DNA of 64,000 nt. Source: an uncultured Ulvibacter sp. (GTDB taxonomy: Bacteria > Bacteroidota > Bacteroidia > Flavobacteriales > Flavobacteriaceae). Where the stretch lies: NCBI GenBank assembly GCA_913063405.1, contig CAJXZB010000011.1, positions 1-64,000 of the forward strand. The letters run 5' to 3'. Below, piece after piece: positions 8,201 through 15,124 of this stretch. The notes beneath the pieces are model-generated. The model had not been told where the DNA came from. It did no database searches and was given only the letters and a program-made list of their open reading frames with translations. The position numbers were made by a program, and so were the translations under genes. Each line of letters starts with the position of its first letter. Position 1 is the first letter of the stretch.

Positions 8201-9679
8201 GTCATAGGTTACATTACCCGCAGGGTCTGTCCATGAAATGGATACAATAAGTGGCTCTGAGCCGTCAGCTGTTATTGTTGCAACAATTTCAGAATCGTTA
8301 TTGAATCTTTCCAATTCTCCAATAAAAGACCCATCAATTCCATTTTTACTCTGAGTAATTTTTTCGGCAGCCCTAGTAAAGTTCGCTATTCCCCATCCAC
8401 TTTGGTTATCAGGGCCAGGGATAAGCACATCGTCTGCTGTATGTAAAATTACCCCTTTAACAGAAGCTGATTTCATGAAATTTCCAGTTAAATTCTTATG
8501 GTGTTCTTGTAGTAGTAAAACACCGCCAGATACAGTTGGAGTTGCAAATGATGTACCACTGTCAATTTCATAAGCATCAATAGCATCTTTTCTTGCTCCA
8601 AAAAATTTATCTCCATCAGAGCTTATATCTGGTTTAATTCTAAAGTCATCTGTTGGACCAGGACTACTTAAATGGTGAATGATATGATTCTCATTATAAG
8701 TACCATTTGGATTAACTTTTTCATCATAAACATTAGCAACTACAAGAGTGTTTTTAGATAAAGCTGGACCTGCTAAATTATCACAAGATATATTTGGATC
8801 CATAGGTTCAAAATTAATAATCTGATTATTCCCAGCACCAAATAGCGCTAAATAATAAGGAGCATTATAAAGTAATTGATCCCAATCTGCAGCAGATTGA
8901 GAATAACTTCCAAGGTATGAACTTTCATTGGTTATTGTTGTAGATGAACTTGTTTCATCGATTGCTAGATATATATAAGAATGATTTGAAACAATAGCTC
9001 CGTTAGTTGCTACATTAGTAGCCTCTGATAAATCATTTTCATAGTCATAACTGATTACTTTTGATCTAGGAGCTGCTCCTTTTGTTTCAATACCTGTTCC
9101 TAAAATAGCATTAGCAACAGATGTAGCATGGTTCTTTATTGTTGAAGTTTCTCCATGAGAAACTCTATTTTGTGAACTACCATCAAACTCTTGATGAGTA
9201 ATTAGAGGAAGCCCTTCATCCCACATATAAGCAAGCATATTTTCTCCTTCTAATTGTAATCCCATACCACCATCATAATGTAAAAAATTAGATCTGGAAC
9301 TGATGTAAGAGTCAGTTCTCTTGCTATCCGCAAAACCTAAGGAAGAATAGTAAATAAAGTTCCCATGTTCCAATCCTTTTAATGAATATTTAATTCCTTT
9401 ATCATTGTAATATTCCAAAGGCATATTATTTTGTTTTGCTTTTTGTTTTGCTAACTTTAAGTTTCTTTTTTCTTTGGCTGCAAAATTTTCTTGTAGCGTC
9501 TTTAGTTTTTTAATATTGTATGAAGTTATGATTTTTTCTTTGGCAGATAGTGATTGTCTGCTAAGTTTCGATTTTGAAAGCTCTTTTAAGTCAATCTTCT
9601 TTTTTTCTTTTAATTCTTGTGCACTTAACTGAAAACTAATACAAAATAGTATTCCAAGTATTATATTTTTTTTTAGCAT
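5243..9679 (-). CDS. subtilisin-like (S8) serine peptidase, multidomain, type IX secreted
   Basis: A 1478-residue secreted protein. Signal peptide: MLKKNIILGILFCISFQLSA-Q. A charged propeptide-like segment follows (~25-95). The S8 domain carries Asp154 (MWDEG), His184 (NHATSVANAILG), oxyanion Asn (GAGNN, ~284) and Ser377 (SGTSFATPTVSGG). After it come a P-domain-like jelly roll, a fibronectin III domain (~595-670), a GEVED-type domain ending FFGEVEDYTV, a MAM-like domain, a second FnIII, a second MAM-like domain, and a domain with DSYGDGICCSEGNGSYEL. A type IX sorting domain closes the protein (SIYPNPANQFIYVKT ... GMYFLQINN). The two MAM-like units are nearly the same at DNA level, 810 bp apart. 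It probably degrades extracellular protein. Confidence 0.92.
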   Translation of the reverse strand: MLKKNIILGILFCISFQLSAQELKEKKKIDLKELSKSKLSRQSLSAKEKIITSYNIKKLKTLQENFAAKEKRNLKLAKQKAKQNNMPLEYYNDKGIKYSLKGLEHGNFIYYSSLGFADSKRTDSYISSRSNFLHYDGGMGLQLEGENMLAYMWDEGLPLITHQEFDGSSQNRVSHGETSTIKNHATSVANAILGTGIETKGAAPRSKVISYDYENDLSEATNVATNGAIVSNHSYIYLAIDETSSSTTITNESSYLGSYSQSAADWDQLLYNAPYYLALFGAGNNQIINFEPMDPNISCDNLAGPALSKNTLVVANVYDEKVNPNGTYNENHIIHHLSSPGPTDDFRIKPDISSDGDKFFGARKDAIDAYEIDSGTSFATPTVSGGVLLLQEHHKNLTGNFMKSASVKGVILHTADDVLIPGPDNQSGWGIANFTRAAEKITQSKNGIDGSFIGELERFNNDSEIVATITADGSEPLIVSISWTDPAGNVTYDGQTSNVNTPVLINDLDIRINKNGQTYYPYKLNGTNSNTTGDNAVDNFELIKIDNPSGTYQLSISHKSVLTNGKQPYSLIVTGLQRNTNCTLSTPEIKEIDEITNIHARVAWNWYEERVDFDYRYRKIGSSNWTTVHNETTFTDINNLEPDTEYEVQVRSKCSNSTSNYSSSSIFKTQKYCPTYGNGGLLFYIDKIKILDINYENITENDMGYGDYTSEIINLEIGETYNIELHNSPSSGTSGPFATFKLWKIWVDFNDNNVFEANEDILVNPTFVNNTNTYVGTIKIPDNAIASSLTMRVVFEESFSNNDTSNMDPCKIDFFGEVEDYTVQLTSSNNWCSSSITSYPYTESFENSLGDWAQETNDDIDWIRNTNGTPSNGTGPSSATDGNYYLYVEASANVNPPGTPNKQAILESPCFDLSNADFALFNFKYHNYGGSDIGTLSLESSQDNGVTWTELWETTSNQGNQWLPIEINLSDYIGETVQLRFNRYTGSNNEAWKADIAIDDISLVTADTQAPTAPTLSVSNIMETTADLSWTGATDNIGIVAYNLYFQGTFVGTETNPSSSNVNGLTENTLYDAFTLTAVDAAGNESPFSNEVSFTTLGGNNCIEEITSFPYNESFENSLGAWTQSTDDDVDWLLGTNGTPSSGTGPSSATDGNYYLYVEASSNVNPPGTPNKQAILESPCLDLASLSNPLFSFKYHMNGGSDMGSIILEISNDNGINWSSIWHESSNQGNNWLDVNIDLSAYAGENIKLRFNRYTGSNNEAWKADIAIDKLSLDDGNSNQNCAEPNLSLSITFDNFPEETAWTIKNSNGSTVASNSYSASNPDGSTINETINDLNSGDNYTFTITDSYGDGICCSEGNGSYELSSSNGVIISGGDFGSSETIDFCVNSTRNTTLGVAKSQNNSLNFSIYPNPANQFIYVKTLDIKQFHYKIFDIHGKLIKQNYTDSEKEINISSLSSGMYFLQINNKQSIHSIKFIKE

Positions 9680-9705
9680 GATATGATGATTTAATTTTAT
9701 CGAGG

Positions 9706-9713
9706 CAAAATTA
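9706..9713 (-). promoter_or_regulatory. possible -7 box for the S8 peptidase gene
   Basis: TAATTTTG on the minus strand fits the Bacteroidota TAnnTTTG -7 consensus and lies ~27 bases upstream of the start codon. No TTTG-like -33 element is found at the usual spacing, so the call is weak. Confidence 0.3.
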
Positions 9714-9971
9714 AGTAGCGGCCCTGTATTTATTCCTGTTATAGAGGTTACAAAACCATTACAAAATGACTACAAATTTACTACACCATCACTTTTACGG
9801 TAGTGAGGTAGAATGGTGCTTTTATAAAATAGGTGCAATAAATTATTGATTATCAAAATATTAAATAAGGATCCTCTTAATTGAGACTCATTACCGTTCT
9901 TTGAAATAATAAAAGTTTATTAGAACCCATTCAATAAGAGTTTTGTATTCTTGCTTAGGTCAAATTGATGC

Positions 9972-10154
9972 TTGATTATATTTGTGGTTGTGAATCGTAA
10001 AAAGTGCAATGAGCCAAATTGCATAAAACTTGGAAAGCCAAATGGGACGCAGCACTACTTTTGTAAAAGTTGTAATTCTTGTTTTCAACCACCCTATTCT
10101 TATGTTGTCTACCAAGACATATTTTGTACTTTAATTAGAAGTATGTTAAAATAG
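9972..10154 (+). pseudogene. IS1-family zinc-ribbon fragment
   Basis: The 60-codon frame contains KKCNEPNCIKLGKPNGTQHY then FCKSCNSCFQPPYSY. This is the same InsA-type zinc ribbon as at 1340 and 11614. Similarity ends after YSYVVYQ and no HTH or catalytic part follows. It abuts the second copy of the duplicated RHS-associated block. Confidence 0.7.
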
Positions 10155-10685
10155 GTTGAGGTGTTTTTTCGCTCTGGGGAAAAACCGCTCAATTTCTCCT
10201 AAATTTACTCGAAGGCTTCGTAAATTTTTAAGACAGAATCCGAGCTACACTGAAAAAAAGATTTAAAAAATACTCTTCCTTATATAAAACAAATTTCTTT
10301 CGCCTTACTGTACGACTTCGGGACCCGGACGGAACGTTAAAAAAAGGTATGGTATACCTTTTTAGTGAACGGGCCAGCTGGCGGGGTGGCTGATTTTCAT
10401 GGAGCGAATACTGTTTGAGCGCAGCGAGTTGTATGAGCGTTTGAAAATCATTCCGTGATGGGTGAACAAGTATGGTTCCGGCTAGATTTTTTTGTTTCTT
10501 TTTTCATCAATGGAAAAAAGAAAGGACAAACCTGCGTTAGGGATAGCAGTGACATCCTTTTTTGCACAAGACTATTTGTCAGCTAACAACCGTGTAAATT
10601 CAAAAAAGATACAGCGAGTAGCCCGTCTCGAACGCCCAAGTTATTACGTATATTTATGATGCCATAGGAACCAAGCTAAAGAAAA
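10155..10685 (+). repeat. ~0.5-kb duplicated non-coding block, copy 2
   Basis: Collinear with 2100-2536. It carries an extra internal stretch around 10325-10410 that includes the dyad GGTATGGTATACC and a GCGCAGCGAGTTGTATGAGC segment missing from copy 1. It leads into the RHS remnant at 10643, as copy 1 leads into its own. Confidence 0.7.
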
Positions 10686-10909
10686 TAATGACCAATAACG
10701 GAACTACAGTCACCACCAACTACGCAGGAAACTTTGTGTACGATGGGGATGATTTACAGTTTTTCTTTCACCCCGAAGGCTATGTAAACTTTGTATAAGG
10801 AACTACATCTTCTGTTAGAGGATTTAAGTTGGGACAAACCATCCAAAGTAGTTACAACTATGTATTCCAATAATATACAGACCATTTAGGAAATGTACTA
10901 TCGGTATAG
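10643..10909 (+). pseudogene. RHS core remnant with in-frame stops
   Basis: One frame reads ITYIYDAIGTKLKKIMTNNG, then NYAGNFVYDGDDLQFFFHPE, a stop at 10796-10798, then GFKLGQTIQSSYNYVFQ, a stop, and YTDHLGNVLSV. The PEGYV and YxDHLGN motifs mark the junction to the RHS-associated core domain found in Bacteroidota RHS proteins. No start and no full core remain. It is a clear decayed fragment of a polymorphic-toxin-type gene. Confidence 0.8.
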
Positions 10910-11000
10910 ATTGAACAATAACTTGAATTGGTCTTCTACCAAGTAGAGGCTAATTCATTTTTCATCACTATTTCCTGGGAAATATGTTTTCGAGGCGAAA

Positions 11001-11312
11001 ATGTGTAATGGTGTTAAAAACTGTTCAGAAAAAATCATAACACACCGATTTACTATTCAGGCTCCTTTTTGGAGAACAGGATGGTTTATCTTTCTCTGTG
11101 TGCTCGTTTTGGGGGTGTTCATTTTTGTGTTTTTTAAAGTAAGAGTGCTTACCTATAATAAAGATATTACCAGAGAATTAATACGACTATTAGTAAAACG
11201 TTTAAAAAGAAAAGAAAAACATCATAAAGCAAAAAGAGAGGTCAGGTTTGGACTTCTCTTTTTTATTTTAATATCTGGATTCACAATACTTTTTATAACT
11301 GACTTACTTTGA
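11001..11312 (+). pseudogene. fragment of a membrane sensor (two-component propeller/LytTR type)
   Basis: The 103-codon frame includes FTIQAPFWRTGWFIFLCVLV, then a single membrane span and a KVRVLTYNKDITRELIRLLV segment. The FxIxxPFWxTxWF motif followed by one helix is the usual junction after the Y_Y_Y/propeller sensor region of Bacteroidota regulators. The sensor and the output domain are both missing. The last ~30 codons after KRKEKHHKAKRE differ and overlap the minus-strand IS1 fragment. I infer a transposon-truncated remnant. Confidence 0.55.
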
Positions 11313-11614
11313 ATACTTTCCCTTATATGGGACAGTTTATCTAAAAAGTATCGTAGAGATAGCAAGGGAACACTTATTTGCAACATTCTTGACAAAACAG
11401 TTTTTGTCGAGACACCTATAATCCTAGATATACTTCTTATTCCACAACCCTCTTTCAATAAGTTTTTAATTAAATCATTAGTTCCTAGGTCATATACTTT
11501 ATACGAATAACCATTTTGAAAACTACAATGACAGCTATTACAATAGTAGCGTTGAACGTTATTTCGTTTGCCTCTTTTAATACAATTTAACTCATTACAA
11601 TATTTGCAATTCAT
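11222..11614 (-). pseudogene. IS1-family transposase N-terminal part
   Basis: From the ATG at 11614 the product starts MNCKYCNELNCIKRGKRNN, then YYCNSCHCSFQNGYSYKVY, then an HTH (GCGIRSISRIIGVSTKTVLS). An upstream GTG/TTG-type extension to 11650 lacks family similarity. After VLSRMLQIS the sequence changes to LLSLRYFLDKLSHIRES, which is the 50-bp dispersed repeat read as codons. The usual IS1 catalytic region is absent, so this is the best preserved but still incomplete copy of the family here. Confidence 0.75.
11316..11365 (-). repeat. 50-bp dispersed repeat, copy C
   Basis: Minus-strand copy (TTGCTATCTCTACG ... TCCCATATAAGGGAAAG) of the blocks at 446-495 and 17457-17506. It lies inside the open frame of the IS1 remnant and is the only copy without a stop in that frame. 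Confidence 0.6.
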
Positions 11615-11648
11615 AAGTGCAAAATAACCAAGCACCAGTTTACTACAC

Positions 11649-11666
11649 AAGGGGATTATTCCCCTT
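11649..11666. terminator. small GC hairpin with T-rich tail
   Basis: AAGGGGA / TCCCCTT with a 4-base loop, followed by TATTTTAT on the plus strand. It sits just upstream of the IS1 remnant and may be an IS-associated terminator. Confidence 0.4.
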
Positions 11667-11848
11667 TATTTTATGCTCTCTAAGAGAGCTTCTCCCATAT
11701 TCAAAAAGTCACATGCTTAAATATCAATTCCCGATTTGAACGTAAATCACTGAAAACCAATGTTCAAATGAACTAAAATTATAAAAGCACCGGTTTACTA
11801 CACTACCAGTAACTACTGTTCTTCAATAACTTAATTCAATTTTTTTGT

Positions 11849-12700
11849 CTATGACCTAATTTGGGACAGTATCGTCTGTAACTGTGAAGGAGTTTTCCCA
11901 GTATGTTTTTTTATAAATATGCTAAAATTGGACGAGCTGTCAAAGTTATAATTAAATGCAATTTCCTTAAAACTCAACTCTTTAAAAACCATATCCCGTT
12001 TTATTCCCAATAACAAAATGCTGTGAATATACTTTAACGGTGTAGTATTGAGCTGTTCTTTTACAAGAAAAGCAAGCTTCTTATTAGAAATATTGAGCTC
12101 TTTACAATACTCATTAATTGATATTGAGTTTAAATTCAACGCGACAAGTTCGGTAAATCTATAGGCGAGCATACCATTAACTGACTGTTCTTTTGTGTCA
12201 AAATTAGGTGAGGATTCTTCTAGATAATATAATAAATTTGACAAAAGATGTGCAGTTTTTTCTTTAAAAAAATACGCTTTTTTATCCTGTAAAAGGTTAA
12301 TGGATTGTATTAGATATAATAATTCCTTGGTTAAATTTTTATCCTGTTCAAATAAAACTTCGGAACTAGATATTGGTTTTAAAAATGACAATGCACTTAA
12401 AAACACATCGGACAATATCATAGTCTCTGTAAACTGAATAAGTATGCCATCTGCTTTTGTAGCTTTTCTAACTAAATGTATCTGTCCAGGTTTAACTATA
12501 TAGCAGCTATAATCCCGTATTGGAATTCTGTTAAAATCTATTTGTTGATACCCTCCTCCTTTTTCAAATACTAAAACCTCATAGTAATTATGTCTATGAA
12601 ATTCATTAAAATTATAAGGATTAACATGTGAAATTGACTCTATATTCACCTTATAATCAGACACTAAATCATAAATTGGAGGGTTTTTAATTTTATTCAT
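11849..12700 (-). CDS. AraC-family transcriptional regulator
   Basis: A 283-residue protein. Residues ~1-120 look like the AraC-type cupin ligand-binding domain (FNEFHRHNYYEVLVFEKGGG, PGQIHLVRK). The C-terminal ~95 residues hold two HTH motifs: SINEYCKELNISNKKLAFLV and FKEIAFNYNFDSSSNFSIFI, ending in KHTGKTPSQ, the usual AraC signature. The Bacteroidota spelling of these motifs is typical. It is divergent from the ankyrin/DOMON pair across a 233-bp gap, so control of that pair is plausible but not shown. The ligand is unknown. Confidence 0.9.
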   Translation of the reverse strand: MNKIKNPPIYDLVSDYKVNIESISHVNPYNFNEFHRHNYYEVLVFEKGGGYQQIDFNRIPIRDYSCYIVKPGQIHLVRKATKADGILIQFTETMILSDVFLSALSFLKPISSSEVLFEQDKNLTKELLYLIQSINLLQDKKAYFFKEKTAHLLSNLLYYLEESSPNFDTKEQSVNGMLAYRFTELVALNLNSISINEYCKELNISNKKLAFLVKEQLNTTPLKYIHSILLLGIKRDMVFKELSFKEIAFNYNFDSSSNFSIFIKKHTGKTPSQLQTILSQIRS

Positions 12701-12933
12701 TTATATATAAGTCGCAAATTCATAATTAAAGGACCTTTTTTAATAACTAAATGAGCTAAGATATACATTAATTTTACAAAAAATGTTATGAAAAAGATAG
12801 ATGACAATTTCTGAAAAATATACAGCCGTTTAGAAGCCTCAAATAAATTTATCTTCAAGAATGTTTTTCTGTATTCTAAAAATTAATGGACTACGAGTTC
12901 ATTATAGAAAAATTGTAAAAAAACAAAAAGTAT
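12701..12933. other. divergent intergenic region
   Basis: AT-rich gap between the AraC gene and the ankyrin gene; both promoters must lie here. No convincing TAnnTTTG box or dyad was seen. Confidence 0.4.
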
Positions 12934-13455
12934 ATGTTTTATAGATTAATTCTTACGGTATTTTTGTTTACTTCCGCTGCCGTAAGGGCGCAAGACGTTT
13001 TTGAAATGGCACGAAATGGTAACGTTATTGCCATTGAAAAATTCAACAAAGAAAATCCCGGTAAATTAAGTTCTTCAAATGAGCAGGGATATACACCTCT
13101 TATGCTTGCCGCCTACCACGGGCGACTGGAAATGGTAACCTATCTTGCAAAAAATGGAGCAGACCTTAACGGAAAAAGCAATTATGGAACTCCAATAATG
13201 GCTGCTGCTATTAAGGGCAACAAAGAAATTGTAGGGCTACTTCTTGATAATGGTGCTGATCCCAATATTGCGGATACAAAAGGAAATACTGCATTATTAT
13301 ATGCATCTGCTTTTAATTTAAATGAGATAGCTGAACTCCTTTTAAAAGGAGGGGCAAATTCAAAATTAAAGGATGATAGAGGTAATATGGCATTAGATTA
13401 TGCAATATTGAAAGAAAACGAAACTCTTATTAAACTTTTAAACAAATACAAATGA
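12934..13455 (+). CDS. exported ankyrin-repeat protein
   Basis: A 173-residue protein with a cleavable signal peptide (MFYRLILTVFLFTSAAVRA-Q). It is followed by about four ankyrin repeats: GYTPLMLAAYHGRLEMVTYL, YGTPIMAAAIKGNKEIVGLL, GNTALLYASAFNLNEIAELL and a degenerate last one. Such small periplasmic ankyrin proteins act as protein-binding scaffolds and often accompany redox enzymes. The stop overlaps the next start (ATGA), so the two are translated together. Confidence 0.88.
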   Translation: MFYRLILTVFLFTSAAVRAQDVFEMARNGNVIAIEKFNKENPGKLSSSNEQGYTPLMLAAYHGRLEMVTYLAKNGADLNGKSNYGTPIMAAAIKGNKEIVGLLLDNGADPNIADTKGNTALLYASAFNLNEIAELLLKGGANSKLKDDRGNMALDYAILKENETLIKLLNKYK

Positions 13456-14213
13456 AAAAAATAACTTTATTATTAGCATTATGCGGAATGCTTACCCTGA
13501 ATGCTCAGGTCACAACTGGTACCTTGACATTTATATCCGGATATACCGGAGAAATAGTTATCGATGCAACTAATGTAACCATAACACTTGTGGGGCCCGA
13601 AGATTTATGGCTTGGTGTTGGGTTTGGAGTGAATACTATGACCAATGGGGGAGACGTTGTTACTCACGATGCATCTGGATTTAACGATCGTCAATTTTTA
13701 GGAGTGGGGACGCCTCCGACCTTAGATACACAAGATTGGACTGTAAGCTCTAATGATGTAAATGGTGGTGTACGGATTTTAGTTGTAACACGTCCCGTAA
13801 TGGGAACCGACTCAGCGGACTTTGTTTTTGATGAAACTGCTTCAAGTATTAATTTGGTTTGGGCACGTGGAAATAACACAGATACATTTGGCATACATGC
13901 TACCAACGCTACCGGTAGAGGTTCAGTTGTTGCTCAACTAAATCCAGTATTAGGAATAGAAGACCAAACCTTGGCGAACCGTTTATCTATTTTTCCTGTT
14001 CCAGCATCTGATTTGGTAACGGTATCAATAGATAACTATGTTGCTGAATCTGGGTCTTTAGAAATTTACTCTATGATTGGACAATTGGTTCAAACTGAAA
14101 TCATTTCTCACAGAAGTACCATAATTGATATTTCTAAACTTTCTGCTGGAATATACCTGTTGAATCTTTCTTCGAACAGCGGCTTTGCTTCAACGAAGAT
14201 TGTTAAAAAATAA
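13452..14213 (+). CDS. secreted DOMON-like protein with type IX sorting domain
   Basis: A 253-residue protein with signal peptide MKKITLLLALCGMLTLNA-Q. Residues ~25-165 resemble a DOMON domain, a beta sandwich that binds heme or sugar: DLWLGVGFGVNTMTNGGDVV, FNDRQFLGVGTPP, DTQDWTVSSN, VWARGNNTD. The C-terminal ~75 residues are a type IX (Por) sorting domain (LSIFPVPASDLVTV ... LSAGIYLLNLSS). It is coupled to the ankyrin gene by a 4-bp overlap and followed by a broken lipoprotein. The heme/electron-transfer role is inferred from the family. Confidence 0.78.
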   Translation: MKKITLLLALCGMLTLNAQVTTGTLTFISGYTGEIVIDATNVTITLVGPEDLWLGVGFGVNTMTNGGDVVTHDASGFNDRQFLGVGTPPTLDTQDWTVSSNDVNGGVRILVVTRPVMGTDSADFVFDETASSINLVWARGNNTDTFGIHATNATGRGSVVAQLNPVLGIEDQTLANRLSIFPVPASDLVTVSIDNYVAESGSLEIYSMIGQLVQTEIISHRSTIIDISKLSAGIYLLNLSSNSGFASTKIVKK

Positions 14214-14228
14214 ATAGACTTTCTTACT

Positions 14229-14384
14229 ATGAAAAAAATAGCGCTGTTTATTATAATGGCTGGAATTGTATTGACAAGTTGTACCACAAAAACAATTGAT
14301 GATTTAGTTCCTGTTGCCGAAGATACCTCACCAATGGTTGTGACATATCGAGATGTGAAGTTCCTCCCTTTAACTGGAGATTAA
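14229..14384 (+). pseudogene. truncated lipoprotein, probably a c-type cytochrome N-terminus
   Basis: A 51-codon frame begins 15 bases after the DOMON gene. It encodes a lipoprotein signal (MKKIALFIIMAGIVLTSC, Cys18) and a short mature part ending VVTYRDVKFLPLTGD. The VTYxxDVK pattern resembles the stretch just before the CxxCH heme motif in Bacteroidota c-type cytochrome lipoproteins, but the frame stops before any heme motif. An IS3 OrfA remnant on the other strand starts 12 bases later. I infer that the third gene of this operon was cut by that element. Confidence 0.55.
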
Positions 14385-14396
14385 GTTAAGGATGAT

Positions 14397-14534
14397 TTAT
14401 TTGTTGCAAGTCCACTTATAAAAAGAGGCAGAACTAACACCGTGTTCACGGGTAATCTCCAAAACCGATTTACCTGATTCAAACTCCTTTAAAATATTCG
14501 AAATCTGCTGTGGTGAAAACTTACTTTTTCTCAT
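14397..14534 (-). pseudogene. IS3-type OrfA (HTH) remnant
   Basis: A 45-codon frame starting MRKSKFSPQQISNILKEFES and ending in REHGVSSASFYKW is the N-terminal helix-turn-helix of an IS3-family OrfA. It breaks after FYKW, where a full OrfA would continue for ~40 residues. No OrfB follows. Confidence 0.75.
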
Positions 14535-14700
14535 AATTACTGTTATAAAGTTAAAATTAATAATTCTACTTACAAACAGTCCAGTTTTAGGGGAAGCTTA
14601 CATAACGACATTAAAATCTCTTTGAATAAAATATTGAAGTTAATTGAATCGAAAGTTTAGATAAAAACTCATGAATAAATCCACGAGTTTAAAAATGACA

Positions 14701-15006
14701 TTATTTGGTTTTTTGCTGTTCCTTTTTCTGGTCTTTATTATTAGAAGTGGGGGCTTCCTTTTCAGCAATCTCTAGAGAATTTTCCTCACTCCACTTTTGA
14801 GTGAAATAAGAAATTATCAAAATCTCATTTCCGATAAGTTCAAGCAGTTTTTCATTTTCCGCTTCCATTGGAACCGTTCCTGTTGGAATATTTCCATTGT
14901 ACTTTCTACTTATCACACCTATTAAATCCTTTCGGGATAAATACCGAAGTATTTGAGTGTTGATTTTCGAATCCGTTTTCCCATTGGCTAAGTCTCTTAG
15001 TATCAC
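14701..15006 (-). CDS. hypothetical protein, possibly a C-terminal fragment
   Basis: A GTG-started 101-residue frame (VILRDLANGKTDSKINTQIL ...) with a helical middle and a charged Lys/Gln-rich tail. The frame stays open for about 12 codons upstream of the GTG without an ATG and then runs into the strong terminator at 15033-15067. Either it starts at GTG right behind that terminator or it is the end of a lost gene. No family recognised. Confidence 0.35.
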   Translation of the reverse strand: MILRDLANGKTDSKINTQILRYLSRKDLIGVISRKYNGNIPTGTVPMEAENEKLLELIGNEILIISYFTQKWSEENSLEIAEKEAPTSNNKDQKKEQQKTK

Positions 15007-15032
15007 AGAACCAGCTGTAGATACTAGGGAAT

Positions 15033-15067
15033 AAAAAAGTGGTCTGCCAAAGGCAGACCACTTTTTT
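15033..15067. terminator. strong bidirectional terminator
   Basis: A perfect stem (GTGGTCTGCC / GGCAGACCAC, extended by A6/T6, loop AAA) lies ~58 bases past the stop of the minus-strand M36 gene. A second weaker hairpin (ACGGCTCTC-GAAA-GAGGGTCGT with T7) sits at 15086-15115. Confidence 0.85.
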
Positions 15068-15124
15068 TGTTTTGATGATGAAAACGGCTCTCGAAAGAGG
15101 GTCGTTTTTTTAGGTTGTCAATTA

